Positions 56,629-64,000 of a stretch of DNA of 64,000 bases are shown here, piece after piece. Within the stretch, counting starts at the first letter, position 1, and each line of letters begins with the position of its first letter. The notes beneath the pieces are model-generated. The model was not told where the DNA came from, searched no databases, and saw only the letters and a list, made by a program, of their open reading frames with translations. Source of the stretch: Paraclostridium tenue (GTDB taxonomy: Bacteria > Bacillota > Clostridia > Peptostreptococcales > Peptostreptococcaceae); the NCBI RefSeq assembly GCF_015668515.1, contig NZ_JADPFO010000001.1, forward strand, positions 1,018,823 to 1,082,822, written 5' to 3'. A program made the position numbers and the translations under genes.

Positions 56629-56709
56629 AAATATTCCCCCAATTTTGGCTAGTGCTTTGCCTTTATTATATTTTATGATAGATTAATAGAACTTGTTACT
56701 TTATAAAAC

Positions 56710-56736
56710 AAAATAGCGTACATAGTACGCTATTTT
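56710..56736 (-). terminator. terminator of the large membrane protein gene
   Basis: AAAATAGCGTAC / GTACGCTATTTT, 12-bp perfect stem around ATA, directly after the stop codon. Confidence 0.85.
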
Positions 56737-56740
56737 ATAG

Positions 56741-58918
56741 TTATTTATCTTTGAAAACTATTTTATTAACCATAATAATTAAAAATGGTATTACTATATA
56801 TAACATAGTTGTTGCTGCTGAAACTACTCCAGAGTCATTTACAAGTAAAGTTACTATAGCTCCTGCACACATAGATATTAATGCTTTTTTTGCATATACA
56901 CATTCATCCATTAATCCTTTAAATACTTTAGAATATAATATTTTAATTATTATTATACTTAAAATACCTATATATATTATATTCACCCAATCACTATTTT
57001 GCATAAGTTGAATATTCATAGATATTTTTCTTGTAAAAGTTTCTATTATGGCACTAGGTCCATTAGTTAATATTTGATTAACAAATAAAGATAAATGAGA
57101 TTCAGATCCACTTAGTATATCTAAAGCTGCAAATCCTAAAACTACTGTTCCTGCACCAACTAGTATAAATATTGATTTTTTTAAGTCTATTTTTATATCA
57201 AATATAAGCATTGTAAATAGTATTAATGCAACACTCTCAGATATAGCTGCTCCAACATTTGCGCCCATAGATGGTGATGCACTTAAAAATAATATTATAC
57301 ATGAAATTATAGGAACCATTATCTTTGAAAGTTTATTATTTACAAGGAGTATTGTCATAGATATTATAGACGAACCTATTATTATTCCTTGATATTCATT
57401 TCCTATACCATAGTATCTAGCTCCTACTATCGCATCGTATGATAGTATACTATTTTTCATTAAATAAGACCCTAAAAGTGCATCTAATGTTATAGCTATT
57501 ATTGATATAGTAGCGTAAAATCCTACTTGTTTATTATCTTCTTTAAATATTAATTTTCCTAAAACATATATCACTATAGATATAGCTATTATTGATATAT
57601 ATATACCTAACTGAGTATTAAAATTAAGTATAGGTGCCAATAAAAATGCTAGTGGTAGTATAAGTCCAAACTTAATTAATTCTTTTAATATATTAAACAT
57701 TTTATTATACTTTTCTTTAAATTTTCTTTTAATTGGTTTTTTAAATACTAATAAACCTATAATTAATATTAGTATTATAGACATAGAATTTATAAAAGAA
57801 TGTATTATATTTCCTCTTACATCAGATATACTTACTATTTTTTTATACTCATTTTCTATAAAGCTTTTATTATCTTTCATTTTAATTGTTTCTAATGGTC
57901 TACCAACTATATTCTTAGATGATAAATTATAATCTGCAAGTATACCAGCTGCAATATCTATATTACCAATTATACCATCTCTTCTAGTTGTAGCTGATGT
58001 TAATAACCCTTTACCACTACCATCAAATTTTACAACCGGGGATAATCTTCGTTTATTTTTATAATCTATATCTTTAGGAAAAGCACTTATTATATATACT
58101 TTATCATTTTTGCTTATACTATTAAAAAGCTCTTTTAAGTACGAACTAATATTTTTATGTATTTTACTTTCCATTTTTGCATAAGTATTTTCATTTAAGT
58201 ATTTTTTATATAAATCTAATCTATATGTATCTCCTAACTCTACAAATAATACATCACTTTCATTGTAATATTTTTTAGTTTCATTTTCTAACTTCTTATA
58301 ATCAGTACTTATTCCAAATGGCATTTCATCATTTTTTTTATTTATTTTATCAACATTTCCAATATCTACTCTTCCATAGTTGTCCATAGCCATAGCTGCT
58401 ATATTTCTATTTAGGTCTTTAGGCTCTATTCCTGTATCAGCATTTCCTAAAACTGAAACCTTTTTATTTTTATCACTTAGAGTTTGTCCTAACTCTCCTA
58501 ATATAGATCCATATTTTCCATTTTCTAAGTTGTCATTTATAGATAAATTTATATCTGTATCATTTACACCTTTAGCTTTTTTGCCTGTGGCACTTTCATA
58601 TAAAACTCGATTTTCTTTATCTACATCTTTAAATCCTTTAAAATCATCACTATAAGTATTTACTCTTCCTCCAGCCCCTATAGTTGCATATGACCTTTTA
58701 TCATCCGTACCTTGGTCACCTCTTACATTCATTAAGGCGATATATCCTCGATTTTTCAGTTCATTTTTTAGCGCTGGTATTTCTAAAAAGTCAGAAAGAT
58801 TGCTTCTATTCATATTTATAACAATAGTTTTATGATTACTATTTGCAAATGCATTTATTGGCGTCATACAAAGTATCATTATACAAACTAAAACTAAAGA
58901 TGATATTTTTTTCTTCAC
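56741..58918 (-). CDS. membrane protein with extracellular alkaline-phosphatase-like domain
   Basis: A 725-residue protein. Signal peptide (1-25) and a soluble extracellular domain (about 30-360) with VINMNRSNL at its start and RRDGIIGNIDIAAGILADYNL at its end, a pattern like that of alkaline-phosphatase-superfamily proteins (LTA synthase, phosphopentomutase). About 11 helices follow, with the distinctive block GARYYGIGNEYQGIIIGSS between residues 495 and 515. No confident metal-ligand set is seen. Substrate unknown; cell-envelope function likely. GTG start after GGAGGTGG. Confidence 0.65.
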   Translation of the reverse strand: MKKKISSLVLVCIMILCMTPINAFANSNHKTIVINMNRSNLSDFLEIPALKNELKNRGYIALMNVRGDQGTDDKRSYATIGAGGRVNTYSDDFKGFKDVDKENRVLYESATGKKAKGVNDTDINLSINDNLENGKYGSILGELGQTLSDKNKKVSVLGNADTGIEPKDLNRNIAAMAMDNYGRVDIGNVDKINKKNDEMPFGISTDYKKLENETKKYYNESDVLFVELGDTYRLDLYKKYLNENTYAKMESKIHKNISSYLKELFNSISKNDKVYIISAFPKDIDYKNKRRLSPVVKFDGSGKGLLTSATTRRDGIIGNIDIAAGILADYNLSSKNIVGRPLETIKMKDNKSFIENEYKKIVSISDVRGNIIHSFINSMSIILILIIGLLVFKKPIKRKFKEKYNKMFNILKELIKFGLILPLAFLLAPILNFNTQLGIYISIIAISIVIYVLGKLIFKEDNKQVGFYATISIIAITLDALLGSYLMKNSILSYDAIVGARYYGIGNEYQGIIIGSSIISMTILLVNNKLSKIMVPIISCIILFLSASPSMGANVGAAISESVALILFTMLIFDIKIDLKKSIFILVGAGTVVLGFAALDILSGSESHLSLFVNQILTNGPSAIIETFTRKISMNIQLMQNSDWVNIIYIGILSIIIIKILYSKVFKGLMDECVYAKKALISMCAGAIVTLLVNDSGVVSAATTMLYIVIPFLIIMVNKIVFKDK

Positions 58919-59030
58919 GTCTCCACCTCCAAATATATATAAATTAATTATAAATTATATTTAAGTTTTACACTATAGTATTACCTTAAATAAATAAAAA
59001 ATTCTATGTTAAATTTGTGTAAAATAATTA

Positions 59031-59063
59031 TAGGGAGATATTTTTATTTTAAATATCTCCCTA
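59031..59063 (-). terminator. terminator of the NlpC/P60 gene
   Basis: TAGGGAGATATTT / AAATATCTCCCTA, 13-bp stem 12 bp after the stop codon; weak T-run. Confidence 0.65.
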
Positions 59064-59074
59064 TACCTTAATAT

Positions 59075-60472
59075 CTATAAAACTCTTTTAGCTTTTACAA
59101 AAGTTTTTTGCCAATATGATGAATTCGCGTTAGTAACTTTTACAACGTCTCCTTCTTGCGGCGCATGTATCATTTGTCCATTTCCTATATATATACCTAC
59201 ATGTGTAACTCTACCACTACCATCAGTACTTGAGAATATTAAATCTCCAGGTTGTAATTGTGATTGACTTATAGTTGTACCTACATTAGCTTGTTCTCTT
59301 GATGTTCTTGGCATTTTTATTCCATTTTGTCCATATACATAACATATTAATCCTGAACAGTCAAAAGTATTTGGTCCTTCTGCTCCCCATACATATGGTT
59401 TACCAAGTTGAGCACGAGCTGTGTTTACTATAGCTTGAGCTTTATTAGTATTTGTAGATTCATTACTTGAGTTTCCATTGTTTGTAGATCCACTATTTGA
59501 ATTTCCTGATGTACTTATATACTGAGAACTAGCCCATCCTACTTGTCCATTTGATAATTTAATTTTATACCATCCATTTGAATTATCTAATATTTCCACA
59601 GTATTTCCTTTATATACTTTTCCTATTATACCATTACTAGTTGATGGTCCACTTCTTACATTTAATGCACTTGCTGTTACTGTTGCTTTTTTTCCACTTG
59701 ATGGAGTTTCTGTGTTTGTATTATTATTTGTATCCCCTGATAAGCTTAAATATTTACCACTTACCCATCCTATTTTTCCATTTGATAACTTAACTTTATG
59801 CCATCCACCTGAACTTTGTATTATCTCTACAGTATTTCCTTTGTAAGCTGTTCCTATTACACCATCATTCGTAGATGGTCCACTTCTTACATTTAGTGCA
59901 CTTGCTGTTACTGTTGCTTTTTTTCCACTTGATGGAGTTTCTGTATTTGTATTATTGTTTGATCCAGAATTATTTGATCCACCTGATAAACTGATAAATT
60001 CAGCACTTGACCAACCAACATGTCCACTTGGAGTTTTTACTTTATGCCATCCATTTGAACTTTCTAATATATTTACAGTTTGTCCTCTATATACCTTAGT
60101 TACCTTACTGTGATTTGTTGATGGTCCTGTTCTTACATGTAGTGCATCTGCTGTTACTGTTCCTGACTTACTTGTTGATGAAGTATTAGAATTTGATTCT
60201 CCTGATACATTTATATATTTACCGCTTCCCCATCCTATTTTTCCATTTGATAACTTAACCTTATACCATCCATTTGATGTTTCTAATATTTGTAAAGTAT
60301 CTCCTTTATATACATTTCCTACTATTGAATAACTAGTAGATGGTCCACTTCTTATATTTAATGCACTTGCCGTTACTGTTCCTGTTTTTGTATCAGCAAA
60401 TACCGATGTTCCTGATAGTACTATACCTAAAGATGTTACTGATATAGCTGTTGCAATCTTTCTATCAAACAT
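59075..60472 (-). CDS. secreted cell-wall hydrolase: four SH3b domains plus NlpC/P60
   Basis: A 465-residue peptidoglycan endopeptidase. Signal peptide (1-27), then four bacterial SH3 domains (about residues 28-90, 105-162, 185-243, 260-318), each with ALNIRSGPST/ALHVRTGPST-type starts and GW endings, joined by Ser/Asn/Thr linkers. The C-terminal NlpC/P60 domain (about 345-465) has catalytic Cys in FDCSG, His in VTHVGIYIG and a third polar residue in MIHAP. It would cut D-gamma-glutamyl-diaminopimelate links. The third and fourth SH3b units are nearly identical at the DNA level. Confidence 0.92.
   Translation of the reverse strand: MFDRKIATAISVTSLGIVLSGTSVFADTKTGTVTASALNIRSGPSTSYSIVGNVYKGDTLQILETSNGWYKVKLSNGKIGWGSGKYINVSGESNSNTSSTSKSGTVTADALHVRTGPSTNHSKVTKVYRGQTVNILESSNGWHKVKTPSGHVGWSSAEFISLSGGSNNSGSNNNTNTETPSSGKKATVTASALNVRSGPSTNDGVIGTAYKGNTVEIIQSSGGWHKVKLSNGKIGWVSGKYLSLSGDTNNNTNTETPSSGKKATVTASALNVRSGPSTSNGIIGKVYKGNTVEILDNSNGWYKIKLSNGQVGWASSQYISTSGNSNSGSTNNGNSSNESTNTNKAQAIVNTARAQLGKPYVWGAEGPNTFDCSGLICYVYGQNGIKMPRTSREQANVGTTISQSQLQPGDLIFSSTDGSGRVTHVGIYIGNGQMIHAPQEGDVVKVTNANSSYWQKTFVKAKRVL
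59643..59961 (-). repeat. direct DNA repeat within the SH3b gene
   Basis: About 88 bp at 59643-59730 recur at 59874-59961, 231 bp (77 codons) apart, with about three mismatches. They cover the linker and first strands of SH3b domains 3 and 4, evidence for recent domain duplication. Confidence 0.85.
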
Positions 60473-60687
60473 ACTTGATCTCCCTTCATTAACTATACTA
60501 ACTTTTAATAAATTTTCAAAATTTGTATTTTTTTTGTAACCTTTAAGTCATATAAAACTCATATATTTACATTATATATGTATATTATACCTTTAATATG
60601 AATTTTTTGTGAATTTATGAATATTTTTCTATATTTTATATGAATTTCCGATTCTATTATATATTATAACTTACTTTTAAAGTATTT

Positions 60688-60703
60688 TTAACACATATGT
60701 TAA
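60688..60703. promoter_or_regulatory. palindrome upstream of the NlpC/P60 gene
   Basis: TTAACA-CATA-TGTTAA, a perfect inverted repeat in an otherwise featureless 287-bp intergenic stretch (60473-60760). It lies about 215 bp upstream of the hydrolase gene; a TATAAT with TTCACA 18 bp upstream lies closer to it. Operator role unproven. Confidence 0.35.
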
Positions 60704-60719
60704 ATTTTTACATAAAAAA

Positions 60720-60760
60720 AATAAACAGTGCTAGATAAATTTGATCTAGCACTGTTTATT
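60720..60760 (-). terminator. terminator of niaX
   Basis: A 17-bp perfect stem (60720-60736 with 60744-60760) next to the niaX stop, followed by a T-rich run on the minus strand. Confidence 0.87.
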
Positions 60761-61336
60761 TTAAGCTTTTATAGTACTTTTAATTGTATTATTACTTCTA
60801 ATTTCTTTAGGCATTAAATTCCATATGTAAACTGATAATCCAAAATCCAGCATACTATGAATTATAGTTCCTATTCCAACTAAACCTAAAACTGATATCA
60901 TAAACCCTTGTTCATAGTATCCATTTGACAATCCATCCCCAAAATAAAATGGTACTACTATTAAAACTTCACCAACTGCATGTATAAGTCCCAAAATAAA
61001 TGAACATAATAATGACGATTTTACACTTTTTATAACTTCATTATTTTTCTTTAAATATATTGATCCTATACTTACAAACCCTAAATGACTAAGTGCTCTA
61101 AGCACAACAACAACTGGAAATCCTCCTAATAAAAATCCTATTGTCGTTCCTAATGTAACAAATATTGCAGTAGATGGCGAAATAAACATAGCTATAAATA
61201 TGGCAATATGGCTAGCCAATGTAAATGATGCAGGTTCTAATATTATTTTAATTGGCGAAAACATAGGTATTATAATCCCCAATGCACATAATAAAGCTGA
61301 TATGACAATAGATTTAGTACTTGACTTACGATTCAT
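60761..61336 (-). CDS. niaX: niacin ECF transporter substrate-binding component NiaX
   Basis: A 191-residue S component with six helices, as used by energy-coupling-factor transporters. It starts KSIVISALLCALGIIIPMFSPIKIILEPASFTLASHIAIFIAMFISP. NiaX specificity is suggested mainly by the adjacent niaR gene; no ECF ATPase or T component is nearby, so it would use the shared module. The frame extends to 61351; GGGGGA before ATG 61336 supports the shorter form. Confidence 0.83.
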   Translation of the reverse strand: MNRKSSTKSIVISALLCALGIIIPMFSPIKIILEPASFTLASHIAIFIAMFISPSTAIFVTLGTTIGFLLGGFPVVVVLRALSHLGFVSIGSIYLKKNNEVIKSVKSSLLCSFILGLIHAVGEVLIVVPFYFGDGLSNGYYEQGFMISVLGLVGIGTIIHSMLDFGLSVYIWNLMPKEIRSNNTIKSTIKA

Positions 61337-61351
61337 AATAAATTCCCCCAT

Positions 61352-61395
61352 ACAATTATAATTATAAGTGTCTTTACACTCTTAATTACAATTGT
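61352..61395. promoter_or_regulatory. candidate NiaR operator upstream of niaX
   Basis: AGTGT-CTTT-ACACT (61367-61380) is a perfect 5-bp inverted repeat. Flanking ACAATT (61352-61357) and AATTGT (61390-61395) form a second, outer pair about 10 bp away on each side. It lies 16-60 bp before niaX, between it and the niaR gene. Confidence 0.5.
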
Positions 61396-61421
61396 ATAGT
61401 TAGTAATTATTTATGTCAACT

Positions 61422-61934
61422 CTATAAAGCATAACCTTTTTCTTTCAAATTATTTAAAACACTATTTAATATATCTTCATTTTCACACTTTATAGTATGT
61501 AAATGTATTCCATCAGTTAATTGTGACAACGGATTAACTGAATTTTCATTTAAACTTTTCATAAACTCACGAACATCTCTTCTTGATGATAAATGTAAAT
61601 CTCCTGTTAGTTGACCATAAACACTATGTTCAACTATAACATTTACAACTGTAGCACCTTCGTCAACTATTAAGTTTAATTCATCTTCTGTACAATCCCT
61701 TGAATGTTTACATGCTATTGTTTTAACTATATATCTATCATCTAAATTTTTGTTAAGTATATATCCTTTTGGTGTAGATATTATATCTATTCCTGATGCT
61801 CTAATTAGTGCAACATCTGAAACTATAACTTGTCTACTTACTCCTAATTCTTTAGATAGTTGTGATCCATTAACTGCCTGTGTTGAATTTTTTAAAATAT
61901 CTAAAATTTGATTCCTTCTATCTTTGGCATTCAT
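61422..61934 (-). CDS. niaR: NiaR transcriptional repressor of niacin/NAD genes
   Basis: A 170-residue repressor. Helix-turn-helix (HTH-11 type, residues 5-55: DRRNQILDILKNSTQAVNGSQLSKELGVSRQVIVSDVALIRASG) plus the 3H domain, which has three conserved His in CKHSRDC, IVEHSVYGQLTGDLH and HLHTIKC. Niacin is the known co-repressor. It is transcribed in the same direction as niaX, 85 nt away. AAGGAGG precedes the ATG. Confidence 0.92.
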   Translation of the reverse strand: MNAKDRRNQILDILKNSTQAVNGSQLSKELGVSRQVIVSDVALIRASGIDIISTPKGYILNKNLDDRYIVKTIACKHSRDCTEDELNLIVDEGATVVNVIVEHSVYGQLTGDLHLSSRRDVREFMKSLNENSVNPLSQLTDGIHLHTIKCENEDILNSVLNNLKEKGYAL

Positions 61935-62006
61935 AATATAAAACCTCCTTATTCAATTATATTTTATATTATATAGTAATTTATATATCATTAAAAACAT
62001 AAATAA

Positions 62007-62043
62007 AAAAGCCTCTAATATTTGTTTATATCCGAGACTTTTT
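62007..62043 (-). terminator. terminator of the McrB-like gene
   Basis: AAAGTCTC.../GAGGCTTT stem with G-U pairs, followed by T6 on the minus strand. It overlaps the stop codon region. Confidence 0.65.
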
Positions 62044-63376
62044 AATCATCAATTAAATTTTTAATTATATTATCTATGTATTCTTCATCTTTATCTATCA
62101 TATATTCTCTTATTAATGGTTCTATATCTCTTTTTATAACTTGCCTATACCAACTATACACTTGATATTCGTCTACTTTCTCATTAATCATAAAATAGCT
62201 TTGACCTATTTTGTATCTCTTTCCAAGTTTATTATCTTCTTCTATAGTTTTATTTAAATACATCATCTTACATACTACTTTATCTGCCATCTCAACACCT
62301 ATATAATTTCCAAGATAGTTTCTTAAATCCATATTTTCAAAAACAGGATCTATATCAATAAATCCAAATCTTCTTCTTAGTGGGTATGATATATCTTTTA
62401 GTGTATTATCTGATGTATTTAAAGTTCCTATAATATATACATTTTCAGGTATATAAAAGCTTTCATCACACTCACTGTATAAAAGCTTTATAGAATTTTC
62501 TTTTCCTCTTTTATTATTTTCTATTAGCATAGTTAATTCCCCGAAAATTTTATTTAAATTACCTCTATTTATTTCATCTATTATAAAGTAATGCTTATGT
62601 TCTGGATATGTTTGTGCTTTTTTTATAAAATCATAAAATATACCATTTTTTATATAATCTTCTCCATTTTTCCCTCGCCTATATCCTCTTACAAACTCTT
62701 CATATGTATAATATTCATGAAACTGTACCATTTCAATATTGGAGTTATCTCTATTACCTTGATGAAAATAGCAAATTCTTTTTGCAATGAATGTTTTTCC
62801 AACTCCCGAAGGCCCTTGTAATATTATATTTTTCTTTTGTTCTAAATTAAATATTATATCATCTAAAACTTCTTCATCCATAAATACTTCTCTTAGAAGT
62901 TCTGTCTTAGTATATCCAAAATTACCAGTAAAATTAAATATTGCATCTACATACTTTTCAACTATTTTCTCTATAGATGATTTAAACTTCAAAAATGCAT
63001 GAAAATATAATTTTCTATATTCCATAAGTTCACTAAAATTATCTACATCTATTTCAAAACCCATTCTAACCCAATCTTTATTTTGTTTTCTTTCACTTAT
63101 ACCTATTTCATAACCTATTTTTCTTGATATAGATTCATTTTTTTCATAATATATATCTTTTATAAATTGGGCCCCTTCAGAATCTCTTGATTCTATATAT
63201 ATACCTAATTGTTGCTCTTTTCTAAAATATTTAAATACATAGTATATGGGTTGGCCTAGTATTTTACCACTAGAAAAGTAATCTCTTTGTTGGCTATAAC
63301 TTATATCTACATTAGCTTTATTTTCTATATCTAAAGATAATTTTGTTAAAAAATCTATAACTATGTCCTTAGCCAT
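62042..63376 (-). CDS. McrB-like AAA+ GTPase/ATPase with an extra N-terminal domain
   Basis: A 444-residue protein. The N-terminal 150 residues (VDISYSQQRDYFSSGKILGQPIYYVF..., W at 'DWVRMGFEID', then YRKLYFHAFLKF) resemble nuclease-fold DUF4268-like domains, but this is tentative. The AAA+ domain has Walker A LQGPSGVGKT (~193-202), FHEYYTYEEFVRG, Walker B YFIIDEINRG and the McrB NTSD motif in IGTLNTSDNTL, plus PLRRRFGF. No McrC nuclease gene flanks it. GGAGG fits ATG 63376; the longer frame starts at TTG 63394. Confidence 0.82.
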   Translation of the reverse strand: MAKDIVIDFLTKLSLDIENKANVDISYSQQRDYFSSGKILGQPIYYVFKYFRKEQQLGIYIESRDSEGAQFIKDIYYEKNESISRKIGYEIGISERKQNKDWVRMGFEIDVDNFSELMEYRKLYFHAFLKFKSSIEKIVEKYVDAIFNFTGNFGYTKTELLREVFMDEEVLDDIIFNLEQKKNIILQGPSGVGKTFIAKRICYFHQGNRDNSNIEMVQFHEYYTYEEFVRGYRRGKNGEDYIKNGIFYDFIKKAQTYPEHKHYFIIDEINRGNLNKIFGELTMLIENNKRGKENSIKLLYSECDESFYIPENVYIIGTLNTSDNTLKDISYPLRRRFGFIDIDPVFENMDLRNYLGNYIGVEMADKVVCKMMYLNKTIEEDNKLGKRYKIGQSYFMINEKVDEYQVYSWYRQVIKRDIEPLIREYMIDKDEEYIDNIIKNLIDD

Positions 63377-63535
63377 ATTAATCACTCCTCCCAATTTATA
63401 TATTATACCTTACTAAAATATATGATTAGTTTATTACATATATGATTATGTTTACCACTAATTTTTATAATAACATCTTTAGATTATTTTATATTATAAT
63501 TAATACATAATATTATATATTTTTTTGGAGGGTTT

Positions 63536-64000
63536 ATGCTTATAATAATTTTTCTTTGCTTTGGAGGATTTTTAGCTGCTTTTATTGATTCGATAGCTGG
63601 AGGTGGAGGTCTTATAAGTATGCCCGTACTTTTAATGTCTGGACTTTCTCCTCATTTAGCACTTGGAACTAATAAGTTTGCTGGTGCTTTTGGGTGTTTT
63701 TCTAGCGCTTATAGATACAAAAAATCTGGGAAAACTAATAATGAATTACTAAAAAAACTTATTCCATTTACAATTTTGGGGTGTATATTAGGTGTTAAAT
63801 GTGTTTTATCTATAAGTGATACTATTTTAAACATATTAGTCTTTATAATGATTTTAGCAGTTGCAATATATACATATTTTAAAAAAGACCTTGGATCTGA
63901 AAACACATTTGAATCACTTACTAGTAAAAATATTAAATTAGGAATAATCATGGCATTTTCATTAGGATTTTATGATGGATTCTTTGGTCCTGGTACAGGA
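63536..64000 (+). CDS. TauE/SafE-type sulfite/small-molecule exporter, truncated by window end
   Basis: The first 155 residues of a membrane permease, cut off at position 64000. ATG after TTGGAGGG. The N-terminus has GGFLAAFIDSIAGGGGLISMPVLL and ALGTNKFAGAFG; the second half starts IMAFSLGFYDGFFGPGTG. These match the two glycine-rich repeats of the TSUP (TauE/SafE) family, linked to sulfite, sulfoacetate or other organic anion export. No regulator is visible. Confidence 0.85.
   Translation, partial: MLIIIFLCFGGFLAAFIDSIAGGGGLISMPVLLMSGLSPHLALGTNKFAGAFGCFSSAYRYKKSGKTNNELLKKLIPFTILGCILGVKCVLSISDTILNILVFIMILAVAIYTYFKKDLGSENTFESLTSKNIKLGIIMAFSLGFYDGFFGPGTG

Overview
The window is strongly A+T-rich, tightly packed Gram-positive DNA with AGGAGG-type ribosome-binding sites, many TTG/GTG starts and hairpin terminators between genes. 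Gene content points to an anaerobic, spore-forming clostridium, most likely of the Peptostreptococcaceae (the Clostridioides difficile relatives). The best markers are a C. difficile-type cspBA-cspC germination locus whose CspC carries Thr and Gly at the catalytic His and Ser positions, a PdaA cortex deacetylase, a SpoIVB-family S55 protease, T-box leaders and a B12-dependent methylmalonyl-CoA decarboxylase pathway. No rRNA, tRNA, CRISPR array, insertion sequence or prophage was seen; this looks like ordinary chromosome.

Layout. 0-9 kb: pyridoxal/pyridoxamine kinase, PdaA, secreted CehA/McbA-type PHP hydrolase, SpoIVB paralogue, Dph6-like ATP pyrophosphatase, YdcZ-type permease and a TIGR01212 radical SAM protein. 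8.8-11.4 kb: an EamA exporter with a good sigma-54 promoter, divergent from a PAS-AAA+ sigma-54 activator, with three copies of an inverted-repeat operator between them. 11.4-14 kb: cinA-HAD-DJ-1 operon. 14.3-18.3 kb: agaS-kbaY-lacC-sugar kinase operon for amino-sugar (galactosamine/GalNAc-type) use. 19.1-26.2 kb: eight-gene operon from methylmalonyl-CoA mutase to the sodium-pumping, biotin-dependent methylmalonyl-CoA decarboxylase, i.e. succinyl-CoA to propionyl-CoA with energy conservation, next to a divergent Crp/Fnr regulator. 27-39 kb: AlaX-like editing protein, diacylglycerol-kinase-like enzyme, ABC-F ATPase, a T-box-controlled YjiH transporter, a YhgE/Pip protein and T-box-controlled asnS. 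39.9-45.2 kb: cspBA-cspC plus a DUF3787-like small gene. 45-64 kb: cell-envelope and housekeeping genes (AI-2E-type permease, Ig-like surface protein, CBS protein, GapB-like GAPDH, MecA-like penicillin-binding lipoprotein, YitT protein, SEC-C methionine aminopeptidase, SH3b-NlpC/P60 hydrolase), niacin uptake niaR-niaX, an isolated McrB-like AAA+ protein and the start of a TauE/SafE permease cut by the window edge.

Most notable points: (1) cspB and cspA, fused in C. difficile, lie here in different frames that meet at a ten-A homopolymer, and cspA has no start signal of its own; (2) aligning the two T-boxes by eye reads AAC for asnS, as expected, and AGA (arginine) for the YjiH transporter; (3) the sigma-54 exporter/regulator pair has repeat operators, one of which overlaps the regulator's own -35; (4) two unlinked paralogous small proteins share a hydrophobic/acidic helix and a poly-Lys/Arg tail. 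Start codons were chosen by Shine-Dalgarno spacing, so several genes are shorter than the longest open frame. All family names come from recognition of motifs; no database search was run.
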